64,000 bases of DNA from Streptomyces sulfonofaciens (GCF_014656295.1 NZ_BNCD01000006.1:1-64000); one strand, 5' to 3'. Counted from the stretch's first letter, positions 50,208 through 60,311 are shown. The notes: a model not told the origin generated them from the letters alone. Numbers and translations: made by a program.

Positions 50208-51283
50208 GCACGTCCCTCGTCGTCGACACCCACGCACACCACGTCGGCGCGCACGCCATCGAGCGGATCAGGGAGGAGGGCGCCGGGCACCGGGTGCGCC
50301 TGGTCACCCAGGAGGTGGCGGGCAGGCCCCTCACCCGCGTCGAGGTCGCGGGGCGGCTCAGCGGGCTGCCGCTGCTCCCCAGGCTGAGCGACGTGGCCGC
50401 CCGGCTGGAGTGGATGGCCGAGGCGGGCGTGGACGTCCAGCTCGTGGCGCCCTGGATGGACCTCGCCGGCTACGAGCTCGACCCCGACGACGGGCTCTGG
50501 CTGGCCCGGGTGCAGAACGACTCCGCGGCCGAGCTGCGCGCCGCGCACCGGGAGTTCCTCGTCGCCGCGGCCGTGCCCCTCCAGCACCCCGGGTACGCGG
50601 CCGCCGAGCTGCGCCGTGCGGTCACCGAACTGGGCCACGCGGCCGTGCAGATCGGGGCGCGGGTGAACGAAGTCGGCCTGGACGACCCCTCGCTGGACGT
50701 GTTCTGGGATGCCGCCGAGGAGTTGGACGTGCCGGTGATCGTGCACCCGGCCGAGCTCGACGTACCGGAGCGCAGCCGGCGGCTGTTCCTGCACATCCTG
50801 GTGGGCAACCCGTCCGAGACGACGTTCGCGGCGGCCGCCCTGCTGCTCGGCGGGGTGCTGGAGCGGCGGCCCGGGCTGCGGGTGCTGCTGGTGCACGGCG
50901 GCGGGTTCGTGCCCTACCAGATCGGCCGGCTGGAGCGCGGGTTCACCGCGGCGCCGCCGCAGTTCCGCGCGAAGGGCACGCGCGCGCCGCGCGACCTGCT
51001 CGGGCAGCTCTTCTTCGACACCGTGCTGCACGACGACGCCGCGCTGCGCCACCTGGTGGCCTTCGCCGGCGCCGAGCACGTCCTGCTCGGCAGCGACTAC
51101 CCGTTCCCGATGCGGACGGACCGGCCCCTCGAAGCGCTGGACGCGGCCCGGCTCGACGGCGACCTGCGCGCGGCCGTGCTCTCGGCGGCGCACCTCCTCG
51201 GTGCCGGCCCGCTCAGCCCGCGGCCCCCGTCCAGCCCGAGCGCTCCACCGCCGCGAGGCCGCGGCGCACGATCGACCGGGTGA
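50204..51283 (+). CDS. ACMSD-like amidohydrolase/decarboxylase
   Basis: A 359-residue metal-dependent TIM-barrel protein. Metal ligands are in LVVDTHAHHVG, VPVIVHPAELD, LLVHGGGFVP and the closing LGSDYPFPM. This group includes 2-amino-3-carboxymuconate-6-semialdehyde decarboxylase and gamma-resorcylate decarboxylase, which decarboxylate aromatic catabolites without oxygen. It is the last rightward gene of the operon. Its Ser/Pro-rich last 24 residues overlap the 3' end of the opposite GntR gene by 71 bases. Confidence 0.87.
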   Translation: MSTSLVVDTHAHHVGAHAIERIREEGAGHRVRLVTQEVAGRPLTRVEVAGRLSGLPLLPRLSDVAARLEWMAEAGVDVQLVAPWMDLAGYELDPDDGLWLARVQNDSAAELRAAHREFLVAAAVPLQHPGYAAAELRRAVTELGHAAVQIGARVNEVGLDDPSLDVFWDAAEELDVPVIVHPAELDVPERSRRLFLHILVGNPSETTFAAAALLLGGVLERRPGLRVLLVHGGGFVPYQIGRLERGFTAAPPQFRAKGTRAPRDLLGQLFFDTVLHDDAALRHLVAFAGAEHVLLGSDYPFPMRTDRPLEALDAARLDGDLRAAVLSAAHLLGAGPLSPRPPSSPSAPPPRGRGARSTG

Positions 51284-51959
51284 GGGCACTGGCCAGCTCG
51301 GACTCCCGGTCCCGGTACGCCTGCATCAGCCGCCGGTGGTCGGCGACCGACGTGTCGAGCCGGCCCGGCAGGGACAGGCTCAGATGGCGCAGGTGCAGGG
51401 TTCTGACGCCGACCGAGTCGAGCACGCCCCGTACCGTCTCGTTCGCCGCGAGCCGTGCCTCGGTGTTGCGGAAGGCGACGTTGAGCCAGAAGTACCTGTC
51501 CAGCTCCCGGCCCGCTCCCGCGGCCTCCAGCTCGGCCTGCACGGCGCCCAGTTCTTCGAGCTGGGCGTCGGTGCAGTGCTCGACGATGCGCCGGCTCACC
51601 AGCCCGTACAGCTCGCCGCGCAGCTCGTATATCTCGCGGACCTCGTCGATGCCGAGCCGCCGAACCCGGGGCCGCTTGCGGGCTGCGATCTCGACCAGGC
51701 CCTCGCGCTCCAGCGTCGCGAGCGCCTCGCGCACGGGCGTGCGGCTGCTGCGGAACCGGCGGGCGAGCTCGACCGAGTTCAGGTCGTCGCCGGGGTGGAG
51801 CCGGCCCTCGATGATGTCGGCGCCGATCGAGACGAGGATCGCGTCACGGACGCTGTCCGGCTCCTGCGACCGGCCGAGCACCCGCAGGATCTCCCGCTCG
51901 CCCGCCGTCAGCCGGGCCGTCACCGGCAGGACCGGCCCCGTCCCGGCCGCCCCGTCCAT
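51213..51959 (-). CDS. GntR-family transcriptional regulator (FCD type), second copy
   Basis: A 248-residue protein. The winged helix is DIIEGRLHPGDDLNSVELAR, then RFRSSRTPVREALATLEREG and VEIAARKRPRVRRL. The C-terminal domain has YFWLNVAFRNTEARLAANET and ends AAVERSGWTGAAG. It is clearly paralogous to the GntR at 44620 along its whole length, so one arose by duplication. It reads against the operon and overlaps its last gene tail to tail. ATG 51959 is chosen to keep the family's N-terminus; upstream ATGs have no better ribosome site. Confidence 0.88.
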   Translation of the reverse strand: MDGAAGTGPVLPVTARLTAGEREILRVLGRSQEPDSVRDAILVSIGADIIEGRLHPGDDLNSVELARRFRSSRTPVREALATLEREGLVEIAARKRPRVRRLGIDEVREIYELRGELYGLVSRRIVEHCTDAQLEELGAVQAELEAAGAGRELDRYFWLNVAFRNTEARLAANETVRGVLDSVGVRTLHLRHLSLSLPGRLDTSVADHRRLMQAYRDRESELASALTRSIVRRGLAAVERSGWTGAAG

Positions 51960-52015
51960 TGCCACGGCCGCCCACCACCTCGTCATCGTCCAAGGCACCC
52001 AGAAAGGGGCCCCGC

Positions 52016-52135
52016 ATGGATCTCCAGCCAACCACACCCAGGACGCCGTGGGTCATCGGCATCACCGGGGCCGGCGGCACACCGTACGCGGTGGCCGTCG
52101 TCGGGGGGCTGCTCGACGCGGGTGAGGCGGGCGCC
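52016..52135 (+). pseudogene. ubiX: Truncated ubiX (flavin prenyltransferase), N-terminal remnant
   Basis: From an ATG with AAAGGGG upstream the frame reads TPRTPWVIGITGAGGTPYAV then AVVGGLLDAGE. This matches the first beta strand and FMN-binding loop (GITGASG) of UbiX/Pad1. After about residue 35 the sequence turns into Pro/Gly/Arg-rich filler and runs into the 3' end of the oppositely oriented Gfo/Idh gene. The other four fifths of the enzyme are absent. UbiX makes the prenyl-FMN needed by UbiD, whose gene is in the adjoining operon, so this is a plausible former partner lost by deletion. Confidence 0.72.
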
Positions 52136-52199
52136 CCGCCGCCGGGGGTGCGCCCCGCCGGGCCCGGTGCCCGGGTGCGACGGCGGTGGCGGTGGCGGC

Positions 52200-53540
52200 T
52201 CAGTTCTCCGGGATCTCCACCACATCGGTGATGTCCACCGGCGCTCCGGTGGCGAACGACTCGTTGGCGGCGAGTCCGGTGGCCAGCGCGAGAGCGCCGT
52301 CCACGGCCGTCGCGGGGTCGATCCCGGGCGCCTCAGCGGCCGGGCCCACGGGCCCGAACAGCGCATCCAGCATGCGCGCGTCCCCGCCGCCGTGCCCCGC
52401 GTGGTCGAAGGCCGGGACGGGCACCCGGTACGGAGGCCGCCACAGCGGGCCCACGGTGACGGCGGCACCGCCGGCCTGCGCCGCGGCGGTGTCCCCGTGC
52501 ACCGAGCCCCTGGCGGAGTCCGCCCGGGCCCGCGGCGGCTGCCACGTGCTCTCCACCACGTCCAGTTCGAGCCTGCCGCCCGATCCGTTGAACACCACCC
52601 GGTACCCCTCGCCGGGAGCGTAGGCGTGCAGGTGGTAGCTCATCGTGGCGCCGGTGGCGTAGCGGACCACCAGCGCCATGTCGTCCTCGATGGTGATGCC
52701 GTCGCCGAACACGTTGCGGTCCCGCAGACAGCCGTCCTGCGACTCCGCGTCCAGGTAGAGCGACCGCAGCCCGGGGTCGTCGGCGAGGTGGAGGGCGAAC
52801 GGGTCGTCGGCCGCCGCCGGCGAGCCGTGGGCGCGTTCGTAGGCACGCCGGTAGCCGTTGCGGGTGCCGGCCTCACGGCCGTAGAAGCCCAGTCCGCCGT
52901 AGCCGAACACCTGCTGCGGCCGGGCGCCGAGCCACCAGTTGACGAGGTCGAAGTGGTGTCCCGACTTGTGCACCGTCAGTCCGCCGCTGTTGGCCTTCTC
53001 ACGGTGCCAGCGCCGGAAGTAGTCGGCTCCGTGCCGCACGTCCAGGTCCCATTCGAAGTGCACCGAGAGCACCTCGCCGATCGCACCGTCGGCGAGGTGG
53101 CGCCGCACCAGCTCGTGCACCGGGTTGAATCGGTAGTTGAACGCCACGCAGAGGTCGCCGCCGGTGCGCTCCAGCGTCCTGAGGATGCGGCGGCAGCGCT
53201 CGGCGTCCATCGTCATGGGCTTCTCGGTCACCACCCGGCAGCCGGCCTTGAGCGCCGCGACGACGTACTGGTCGTGGGTGGAGTCCATGGTGGTGACCAG
53301 CACCTGTTCGATGTCCTCCGCCTTCAGCATCCGTTCGAAGTCCTCGGCGGCCCAGGCGGTGGGCTCCGGTTCTCCGGCCGCGGCCAGCAGGCGCCGGTGG
53401 TGTGCGATGCGCACGGGGTTGCGGTCGCACAGGGCCGCCACGGTCAGGTGCGGGCGCCGGGCGAGGCCCTCGGTGAAGGTCTGCGCGCGGTGGCCCGTGC
53501 CCACGACGGCCACACGGGCCGTCGGCCGGTCAGTGCTCAT
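52200..53540 (-). CDS. Gfo/Idh/MocA-family oxidoreductase
   Basis: A 446-residue protein. The N-terminal Rossmann fold has RVAVVGTGHRAQTFTEGLAR, and the family motif is CRVVTEKPMTMDAERCRRIL with the catalytic Lys. The C-terminal domain contains GGLTVHKSGHHFDLVNWWLG with the expected His/Asp pair. These enzymes oxidise sugar alcohols or aldoses with NAD(P). The link to the aromatic operon is only positional. ATG 53540 has GGAGG 5 bases upstream and is preferred to 53552. Its 3' end abuts the ubiX remnant, so its arrival may have caused that deletion. Confidence 0.9.
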   Translation of the reverse strand: MSTDRPTARVAVVGTGHRAQTFTEGLARRPHLTVAALCDRNPVRIAHHRRLLAAAGEPEPTAWAAEDFERMLKAEDIEQVLVTTMDSTHDQYVVAALKAGCRVVTEKPMTMDAERCRRILRTLERTGGDLCVAFNYRFNPVHELVRRHLADGAIGEVLSVHFEWDLDVRHGADYFRRWHREKANSGGLTVHKSGHHFDLVNWWLGARPQQVFGYGGLGFYGREAGTRNGYRRAYERAHGSPAAADDPFALHLADDPGLRSLYLDAESQDGCLRDRNVFGDGITIEDDMALVVRYATGATMSYHLHAYAPGEGYRVVFNGSGGRLELDVVESTWQPPRARADSARGSVHGDTAAAQAGGAAVTVGPLWRPPYRVPVPAFDHAGHGGGDARMLDALFGPVGPAAEAPGIDPATAVDGALALATGLAANESFATGAPVDITDVVEIPEN

Positions 53541-53600
53541 GGGTGCCTCCATCGGCGGTCAGGTGTCACGGGTGCGGAGTCGGTGCTCGGAGGCGCGCTC

Positions 53601-53680
53601 GGGGCTCGTTCGGCCCGGGCACGTTCGGCCCGGGGCTCGTTCGATCAGGGACTCGTGCGGTTGGGGACTCGTTCGGTTGG
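53601..53680. repeat. 16-bp tandem repeat upstream of the Gfo/Idh gene
   Basis: Five imperfect copies of GGGGCTCGTTCGG(C/T)(C/T)(C/G) start at about 53601, 53617, 53632, 53648 and 53664. They lie in the 626-base divergent gap before the GAF-regulator gene. The gap holds no other gene and includes the Crp-like site. Confidence 0.7.
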
Positions 53681-53970
53681 GGCGCGCGGCCTGGCGCTGC
53701 CGCGCGCCGCATACGGCGCTGTGGCGCCGGCGGGTGCGCCGATGCGCTCCGCGCCGGTGTGCGCTGGGCTCCTGCCCCGCGGCCTGCCGCACCACGCGGA
53801 CGACGCCCCCGAGGCCGGCGGCGACGGAGCCGCGAAGGGGACGCGGGCCCCGGGACGGCCGGGAGCCGCGGTCCGACCGGGGTCCGGGCCGCGGGCCGTG
53901 ACCTGACCGACGGGCCGGGCCCGTACCGCCGCCGCTCCTGAACGGCGCACCGCCGCACCACCCCTTCAGG

Positions 53971-53986
53971 TGTGACACAGATCACA
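53971..53986. promoter_or_regulatory. Crp-like site TGTGA-N6-TCACA
   Basis: TGTGACACAGATCACA is an exact match to the Crp/Fnr-family half-site spacing. It lies 181 bases before the GAF-regulator start. Streptomyces encode a Crp protein, so this may tie the aldehyde dehydrogenase locus to it. Confidence 0.55.
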
Positions 53987-54166
53987 GCACTTGTCTCCAT
54001 GTCGGGCACCCTCGACAGGGGAATGGCCTCAGAAGAGACCGACGGCGACAGCACGGGCCGCACAGCGACTCCTGTGGCCCGTGCATCCATCGGTCCGGTG
54101 CACCGGGCCGGGTCCTGCCCACCGCGTCACCGGCCCGTGCACACCTCGACGATCACCAGGCTGGGG

Positions 54167-55405
54167 ATGCCGATGTCGGAGCAGGGAGCGCTGTGGCAGC
54201 GGCGGACCGTGCTGGAGCACCAGTGGGCCCGCCACGTACCGGGGTTGAGGGCCGCGGGGCCGCCGCCCGCAGGCCCTCCTCCGCTGCGCCGGGAGGTCAC
54301 CGAGTCCTGGATCCGCTCGGTTCGGACGGTGGACCCCGGGCGCGACAGCGCTCCGTCGAAGGACGGCGTGCACGCCCTCTGGTCCCGCTCACCGCTGTAC
54401 GAGCCCGTGTGCGACCTCGCGGACGAGCTCCGCAGCGTCGCGGACGACGCCGACTTCGTCGCTGCCGTGACGGACGAGACCGGCACGATCCTGTGGACGT
54501 ACGGCGGACGGGTGATGCGGCGTCGCGCGGAACGGGTGAACTTCGCTCCCGGAGGCTGCTGGAACGAGCCGGCCATGGGCACCAACGCGCTCTCGCTGAC
54601 CCTGCGCACCGGCCTGCCGAGCACCGTGTTCTCCGCCGAGCACCTGGTGGCGGCGCTGCACGGCTGGGTCTGCTACTGCGCGCCCATCCACGCCCCGGAC
54701 GGCCGGGTGCTGGGCGTGCTGGACCTGTCGACGACCTGGGACCGCTCGCACCCGCTGGCCATGTCCACCGTGCGCATGATGGCGTCCGCCGTCGAGGGCG
54801 CGCTGCACGGCAGGGGCGAGTGGGCCGCCCGCCCGGGACCCGGCAGACTCCGGCTGACCTGCCTCGGCGGCGGGAAGGCGGTGCACGGCGGGGTGCCCCT
54901 GCACCTTCCGCCCCGGCAGATGGAGATCCTGGCGCTGCTGGCCCTGGAACCGGGCGGCTTCTCCCCGAAGCGGCTGCACGAGGCGCTGTACGGCGACCGG
55001 GCGGTCGGCGCGTCCACGTTCAAGGCGGAGGTGTCGCACCTGCGGCGGGCCCTCGGCGGCCAGATCGCCACGCGCCGCTACGAGCTGACCTCACCGGTGG
55101 TGTGCGATGCGACCGAGGTGCTGCGCGCCCTGGAGCGCGGCGACACGGAAAGGGCCGTGGAGCTCTACCGCGGCCCCCTCCTGCCGCACTCGGACGCCCC
55201 CGCCGTCGTCGAGTGGCGGGAGCACATCGAGGTGGCGGTACGGGAGGCGGTACTGGCCAGTGCTCGCCCCGAGCACGTGCTCCGCTACGGTGAACGGGCG
55301 CCGTACGACACCGAGATCCACGAGCACGCGCTGCGCATCCTCGGCCCGAACGACGCGCGCCGCGGCATCGCGGCGGGAAGGCTGACCACCGCCCTGCGCA
55401 TCTGA
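54167..55405 (+). CDS. GAF-domain transcriptional regulator with C-terminal winged helix
   Basis: A protein of about 412 residues. An AcoR-like N-terminal half contains a GAF sensor: ELRSVADDADFVAAVTDETG, then NFAPGGCWNEPAMGTNALSL, then YCAPIHAPDGRVLGVLDLST. There is no AAA+ domain and no Fis helix. The C-terminal half is a winged-helix domain (LPPRQMEILALLALEPGGFS, then FKAEVSHLRRALGGQIATRR). It lies directly upstream of the aldehyde dehydrogenase gene on the same strand with 160 bases between, and probably activates it in response to an aldehyde or alcohol. The start is either ATG 54167 or 54173. Confidence 0.85.
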   Translation: MPMSEQGALWQRRTVLEHQWARHVPGLRAAGPPPAGPPPLRREVTESWIRSVRTVDPGRDSAPSKDGVHALWSRSPLYEPVCDLADELRSVADDADFVAAVTDETGTILWTYGGRVMRRRAERVNFAPGGCWNEPAMGTNALSLTLRTGLPSTVFSAEHLVAALHGWVCYCAPIHAPDGRVLGVLDLSTTWDRSHPLAMSTVRMMASAVEGALHGRGEWAARPGPGRLRLTCLGGGKAVHGGVPLHLPPRQMEILALLALEPGGFSPKRLHEALYGDRAVGASTFKAEVSHLRRALGGQIATRRYELTSPVVCDATEVLRALERGDTERAVELYRGPLLPHSDAPAVVEWREHIEVAVREAVLASARPEHVLRYGERAPYDTEIHEHALRILGPNDARRGIAAGRLTTALRI

Positions 55406-55565
55406 CCAGGTGACGGGGCGGCCGCCCGGCCGCCCGGCCCGTGCTGCGGTGGCCGGTCCCGACCAGGCGACCAACCTCTGACCAACCTCCTCCGCGCACA
55501 GTGTGCCCGCGCCACGACGGTCGATCCGTCCCGCACCCGCACCCTCTACCGCGAGGAGCACGGCC

Positions 55566-57082
<1,517 letters not shown>

Positions 57083-57083
<1 letters not shown>

Positions 57084-57502
57084 TGGACGCCCGTGGCAGC
57101 GCTCCCGCCCGTGTCGAGCTGACCGCGGCCGCGGAGCGGCTGGTCGGCGAACTCACCCGGCGGCACGGGCCGTTGATGTTCCACCAGTCCGGCGGGTGTT
57201 GCGACGGCAGTTCGCCGATGTGCTACCCACGGGGTGAGTTCCGGGTCGGGGCCGCGGACGTGCTGCTCGGGCAGGTCGCCGAGCAGACCCCGTTCTGGAT
57301 GAGCGCGAGCCAGTACGCGTACTGGAAGCACACCCATCTGACCGTGGACGTGGTCGAGGGACGGGGCAGCGGCTTCTCCCTCGAGGCCCCCGAGGGCGTG
57401 CGCTTCCTCCTCAGGTCCCGGCTGCTCACCGAGGAGGAACTGGACGCACTCGCCGCCCAGCCCCCGCTCCTGACCGGCGACCGCGTGGAGCACGGCGCCT
57501 GA
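57083..57502 (+). CDS. DUF779 protein
   Basis: A 139-residue protein. The family signature is FHQSGGCCDGSSPMCYPRGE with three Cys, followed by FWMSASQYAYWKHTHLTVDV and GSGFSLEAPEGVRFLLRSR. The function is unknown. The close link to this type of aldehyde dehydrogenase is widespread and suggests an accessory or redox role; the clustered Cys could bind a metal. It is coupled to the dehydrogenase by a one-base overlap. Confidence 0.9.
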
Positions 57503-57724
57503 CGGGCTGCCGGTGCGCGGCATGAGCGGGCCCGCGGCGCCCGGTGGGCCCACCGCCCCCGGGCGCCGCGCCCGGTCGCGCCCGCTGTCCGCCTGAACGA
57601 CGACGCGGCCGGGAGCGCGCCCCGGCACGGACGCGGGCGCCGGGGCGCCGCCCCGCCGAAGACCCGAGGCGCGCGGGGCGCGGGGCGCGGCCGGTGACGT
57701 CCGCGGGCACCCGGAGCCCTCCCC

Positions 57725-57781
57725 GGCAGGCTCAACGGATGCTCAATTCCGCCATCGGCAGGCTCAGACAACGCTCAATTC
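57725..57781. repeat. 32-bp-spaced direct repeat upstream of the permease
   Basis: GGCAGGCTCA-N6-GCTCAATTC occurs at 57725-57749 and again at 57757-57781, three helical turns apart, a typical layout for tandem regulator sites. The rest of the 544-base gap 57503-58046 has GC-rich filler to about 57700 and then AT-richer sequence suited to a promoter. Confidence 0.7.
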
Positions 57782-57997
57782 ACGGTAACGATCATGTGTC
57801 CACGAGGGCCGCCTTTACGGCGTACGGTGTTCTTTGCCCTCATTTCCCTGAGATCTGCGTCACATTTCCTCCCGTCGCGCCGACAGGGCGCCGTGATAAA
57901 TCTGCGCAACCACTTCGGGACGCCACCCCTGTTCCGAGCGCGCTCACGCCGACCGATCGCCGGCCACTCCGTCCATCCAGGGGGGATCGGATACCGC

Positions 57998-58020
57998 TCC
58001 ACGACCGCCAGGGTCGTGGA
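57998..58020. promoter_or_regulatory. Hairpin in the permease leader
   Basis: TCCACGACC (57998-58006) pairs with GGTCGTGGA (58012-58020) around a 5-base loop, 26 bases before the start codon. It may be an operator or an mRNA structure. Confidence 0.4.
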
Positions 58021-58046
58021 CCGGCAGGGAGAAAGGGCATACCACC

Positions 58047-59510
58047 ATGGGGTCCGCGCAGATCAACAACCTTCCCGGTGGCAATGCGACATTAATCGAG
58101 AAGTCCAGTGCCGAAACGGCAGAAGAGGGTTACGAGCGGGGGCTCGGCAGCCGTCAGATCCAGATGATCGCCATCGGCGGCGCCATCGGCGTCGGGCTCT
58201 TCATGGGCGCCGGGGCGAACATCGCCAAGGCGGGCCCGAGCATCATCCTCATGTACGCCCTCGCCGGCGTCATCATCTTCTTCATCATGCGAGCCCTCGG
58301 CGAGCTGCTGCTCTACCGGCCCATCTCGGGTTCCTTCGCCGAGTACGCCAGGGAGTTCCTCGGCCCGTTCTTCGGTTACGTCACCGGCTGGACGTACTGG
58401 CTCAACTGGGTCGTCACCGGCATGGCCGAGCTGACCGCGGCGGCGATATACGTCCACTTCTGGTTCCCGCAGATCCCGCAGTGGGTGAGCGCGCTCACCT
58501 TCCTGGTGGTGCTCTTCGGGGTCAACCTCATCTCGGTGAAGATCTTCGGCGAGGTCGAGTTCTGGTTCTCGATGGTCAAGGTCACCGCCATCATCGGCAT
58601 GATCGTCATCGGCCTCGGCGTGCTCACGCTCGGCTTCTCCGACGCGGGCGACACCGCGACCCCGGCGAACCTCTGGTCGCACGGCGGGATCTTCCCCAAC
58701 GGCATCGGCTCCAGCCTGATGACGCTCCAGGGCGTCATGTTCGCCTACCTCGCCGTCGAACTCGTCGGCGTCACCGCGGGCGAGTCCGAGAACCCGGAGA
58801 AGACGCTCCCCAAGGCGATCAACACCCTGCCCTGGCGCATCATCATCTTCTACGTCGGCGCCCTGGCCGTGATCCTCTCGGTCGTCAAGTGGACCGAGTT
58901 CACCGCGGGCGAGAGCCCCTTCGTCTACGCCTTCGAGAAGATCGGCATCCCGCTCGCGGCGGGCATCGTCAACTTCGTGGTGCTGACGGCGGCGCTCTCC
59001 TCCTGCAACTCCGGCATGTACTCCACCGGCCGGATGCTGCGGGGCCTCGCGAAGAACAGGGAGGCACCCGAGGCATTCGGCAGGCTCAACTCCCGCAAGA
59101 CCCCGGCGATCGGCATCGCCGTCTCGGTCTCCCTGATGGGCATCGGAGTGGTCCTCAACTACTTCGTCCCGGCGAAGGCGTTCGAGTACGTCACCTCGGT
59201 GGCCACCGCGGCCGGCATCTGGACGTGGATGATGATCCTCGCCAGCCACATCCGCTACCGCCGCGGTGTCGAGACGGGCCGGCTGCGGAAGTCGCCCTTC
59301 CCCGCGCCCGGCGGCTCGACCTGCAGTTGGATCGCCCTGATCTTCCTGCTGGTCGTCACCGTCATGATCGGCATCAACCCGGACTCGCGCGTGTGCCTGT
59401 ACGTGGGAGCGGTGTGGGCGGTGGGCCTCGCCGTCGGCTGGCAGTTCGTGAAACAGCATCACCAGGAGCCCGCGGCCGCGGAACCGGCGCCCGCGCCGGC
59501 CCCCCGGTGA
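58047..59510 (+). CDS. Amino acid permease (APC family)
   Basis: A 487-residue protein with 12 membrane segments. The helix 1 signature is QMIAIGGAIGVGLFMGAGAN, then PSIILMYALAGVIIFFIMRA and LGELLLYRPISGSFAEYARE. The second-half LQGVMFAYLAVELVGVTAGE and NTLPWRIIIFYVGALAVI fit the amino-acid/GABA permease (AAT) group that includes AnsP and ProY. It imports an amino acid with protons; which one is not clear. The start MGSAQINNL follows GGGAGAAAGG. A perfect 14-bp hairpin ends the transcript. Confidence 0.92.
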   Translation: MGSAQINNLPGGNATLIEKSSAETAEEGYERGLGSRQIQMIAIGGAIGVGLFMGAGANIAKAGPSIILMYALAGVIIFFIMRALGELLLYRPISGSFAEYAREFLGPFFGYVTGWTYWLNWVVTGMAELTAAAIYVHFWFPQIPQWVSALTFLVVLFGVNLISVKIFGEVEFWFSMVKVTAIIGMIVIGLGVLTLGFSDAGDTATPANLWSHGGIFPNGIGSSLMTLQGVMFAYLAVELVGVTAGESENPEKTLPKAINTLPWRIIIFYVGALAVILSVVKWTEFTAGESPFVYAFEKIGIPLAAGIVNFVVLTAALSSCNSGMYSTGRMLRGLAKNREAPEAFGRLNSRKTPAIGIAVSVSLMGIGVVLNYFVPAKAFEYVTSVATAAGIWTWMMILASHIRYRRGVETGRLRKSPFPAPGGSTCSWIALIFLLVVTVMIGINPDSRVCLYVGAVWAVGLAVGWQFVKQHHQEPAAAEPAPAPAPR

Positions 59511-59523
59511 CGACACTCCCCTC

Positions 59524-59555
59524 GGCCGCCCCGGATCAACCGATCCGGGGCGGCC
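59524..59555. terminator. Terminator after the permease gene
   Basis: A 14-bp perfect stem (59524-59537 with 59542-59555) and a 4-base AACC loop, 13 bases after the stop codon. Confidence 0.85.
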
Positions 59556-60068
59556 CCGTCCGTTCCACCCGGCCCGGGGCCGGCGCCACGCCCCTCTCGG
59601 ACCCGGCGGGGCGGAAAGAGGGGCGGAAAGAGGAGTGATGCCGGCCCGCGCCCCCCGCAACACATGCACACATGGAATCTTCACAATGTTTCACAAAGGA
59701 CGGGCAACGGCGATGATTTGTTCGACGAATCGAGCGCTCAGCCCGATGATCGAACGCGGACTCGACCACGCGTGACTATTTCCATCAAAGATGTGAATAT
59801 GCTGAGTGCGGCGCTCCTCACCTCGGTCGTTATCCGTTTGCACATTGCGCGTCTCATGGCGCTGGAACTCCCGTTCGGATGCCGAGCAGAGATGCCTCGT
59901 GCTTAGATCCCTGACGTAGCTGCAAGGCCGGATGGCAGCCGCTGACCGTCTGGGTCGCATCCCCCTGTTGCCCGCCCGACCGCGGGGTCACCACAGGAAA
60001 TGCGCCAACCGCTCCCGTTCCGACGGCGGTCGCAATCCAAGAACCAAGAGTGAAGGGAAGTTTCACCC
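59556..60068. other. Intergenic region before the RiPP-like peptide gene
   Basis: 513 bases, AT-richer from 59660 to 59910 than the surroundings. Frames on both strands lack codon bias, and I see no gene. It should contain the promoter of the peptide gene, but no clear -35/-10 pair was found. Confidence 0.4.
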
Positions 60069-60281
60069 ATGGCCTCCACCCCCAACATCGAGACCCACGA
60101 GATCTCCGACGCCGACCTGGACATGGTGTCCGGCGGCCTCGCCGACTCGCTCACGAGCATCGCCCCCAGCGTGACCGGTCTCGCCTCCGTTGAGGGTCCC
60201 CTGGCGACCGTCGTCAGCAACGTCGCGCCCTCGGTCGAGGTCAACGCCTCGGGCGTCTCGGGCCTCATCGGCAACGCCTGA
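60069..60281 (+). CDS. RiPP-precursor-like peptide with VSGG leader
   Basis: A 70-residue protein. The first 23 residues end in ISDADLDMVSGG, the Leu-Asp-x-Val-Ser-Gly-Gly type of double-glycine leader used by lanthipeptide and other RiPP precursors. The 47-residue remainder has 11 Ser/Thr, no Cys, Lys, Arg or aromatic residue, and two related halves (IAPSVTGLAS and VAPSVEVNAS). Absence of Cys argues against a classical lanthipeptide. GAAGGGAA precedes the ATG, and a strong terminator follows 30 bases after the stop, so it is a one-gene unit. No modifying enzyme or exporter lies within the window. It may be a RiPP precursor acting with distant enzymes or an exported structural peptide. Confidence 0.75.
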   Translation: MASTPNIETHEISDADLDMVSGGLADSLTSIAPSVTGLASVEGPLATVVSNVAPSVEVNASGVSGLIGNA

Positions 60282-60311
60282 CCAATCCCCGAGCTGCCCA
60301 GCAGCTTGCGC

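Noticed and set aside
59664..59906. 80-residue + frame before the RiPP-like gene
   Set aside because: Mixed codon use, no ribosome site, and an equally long frame on the other strand; treated as non-coding.
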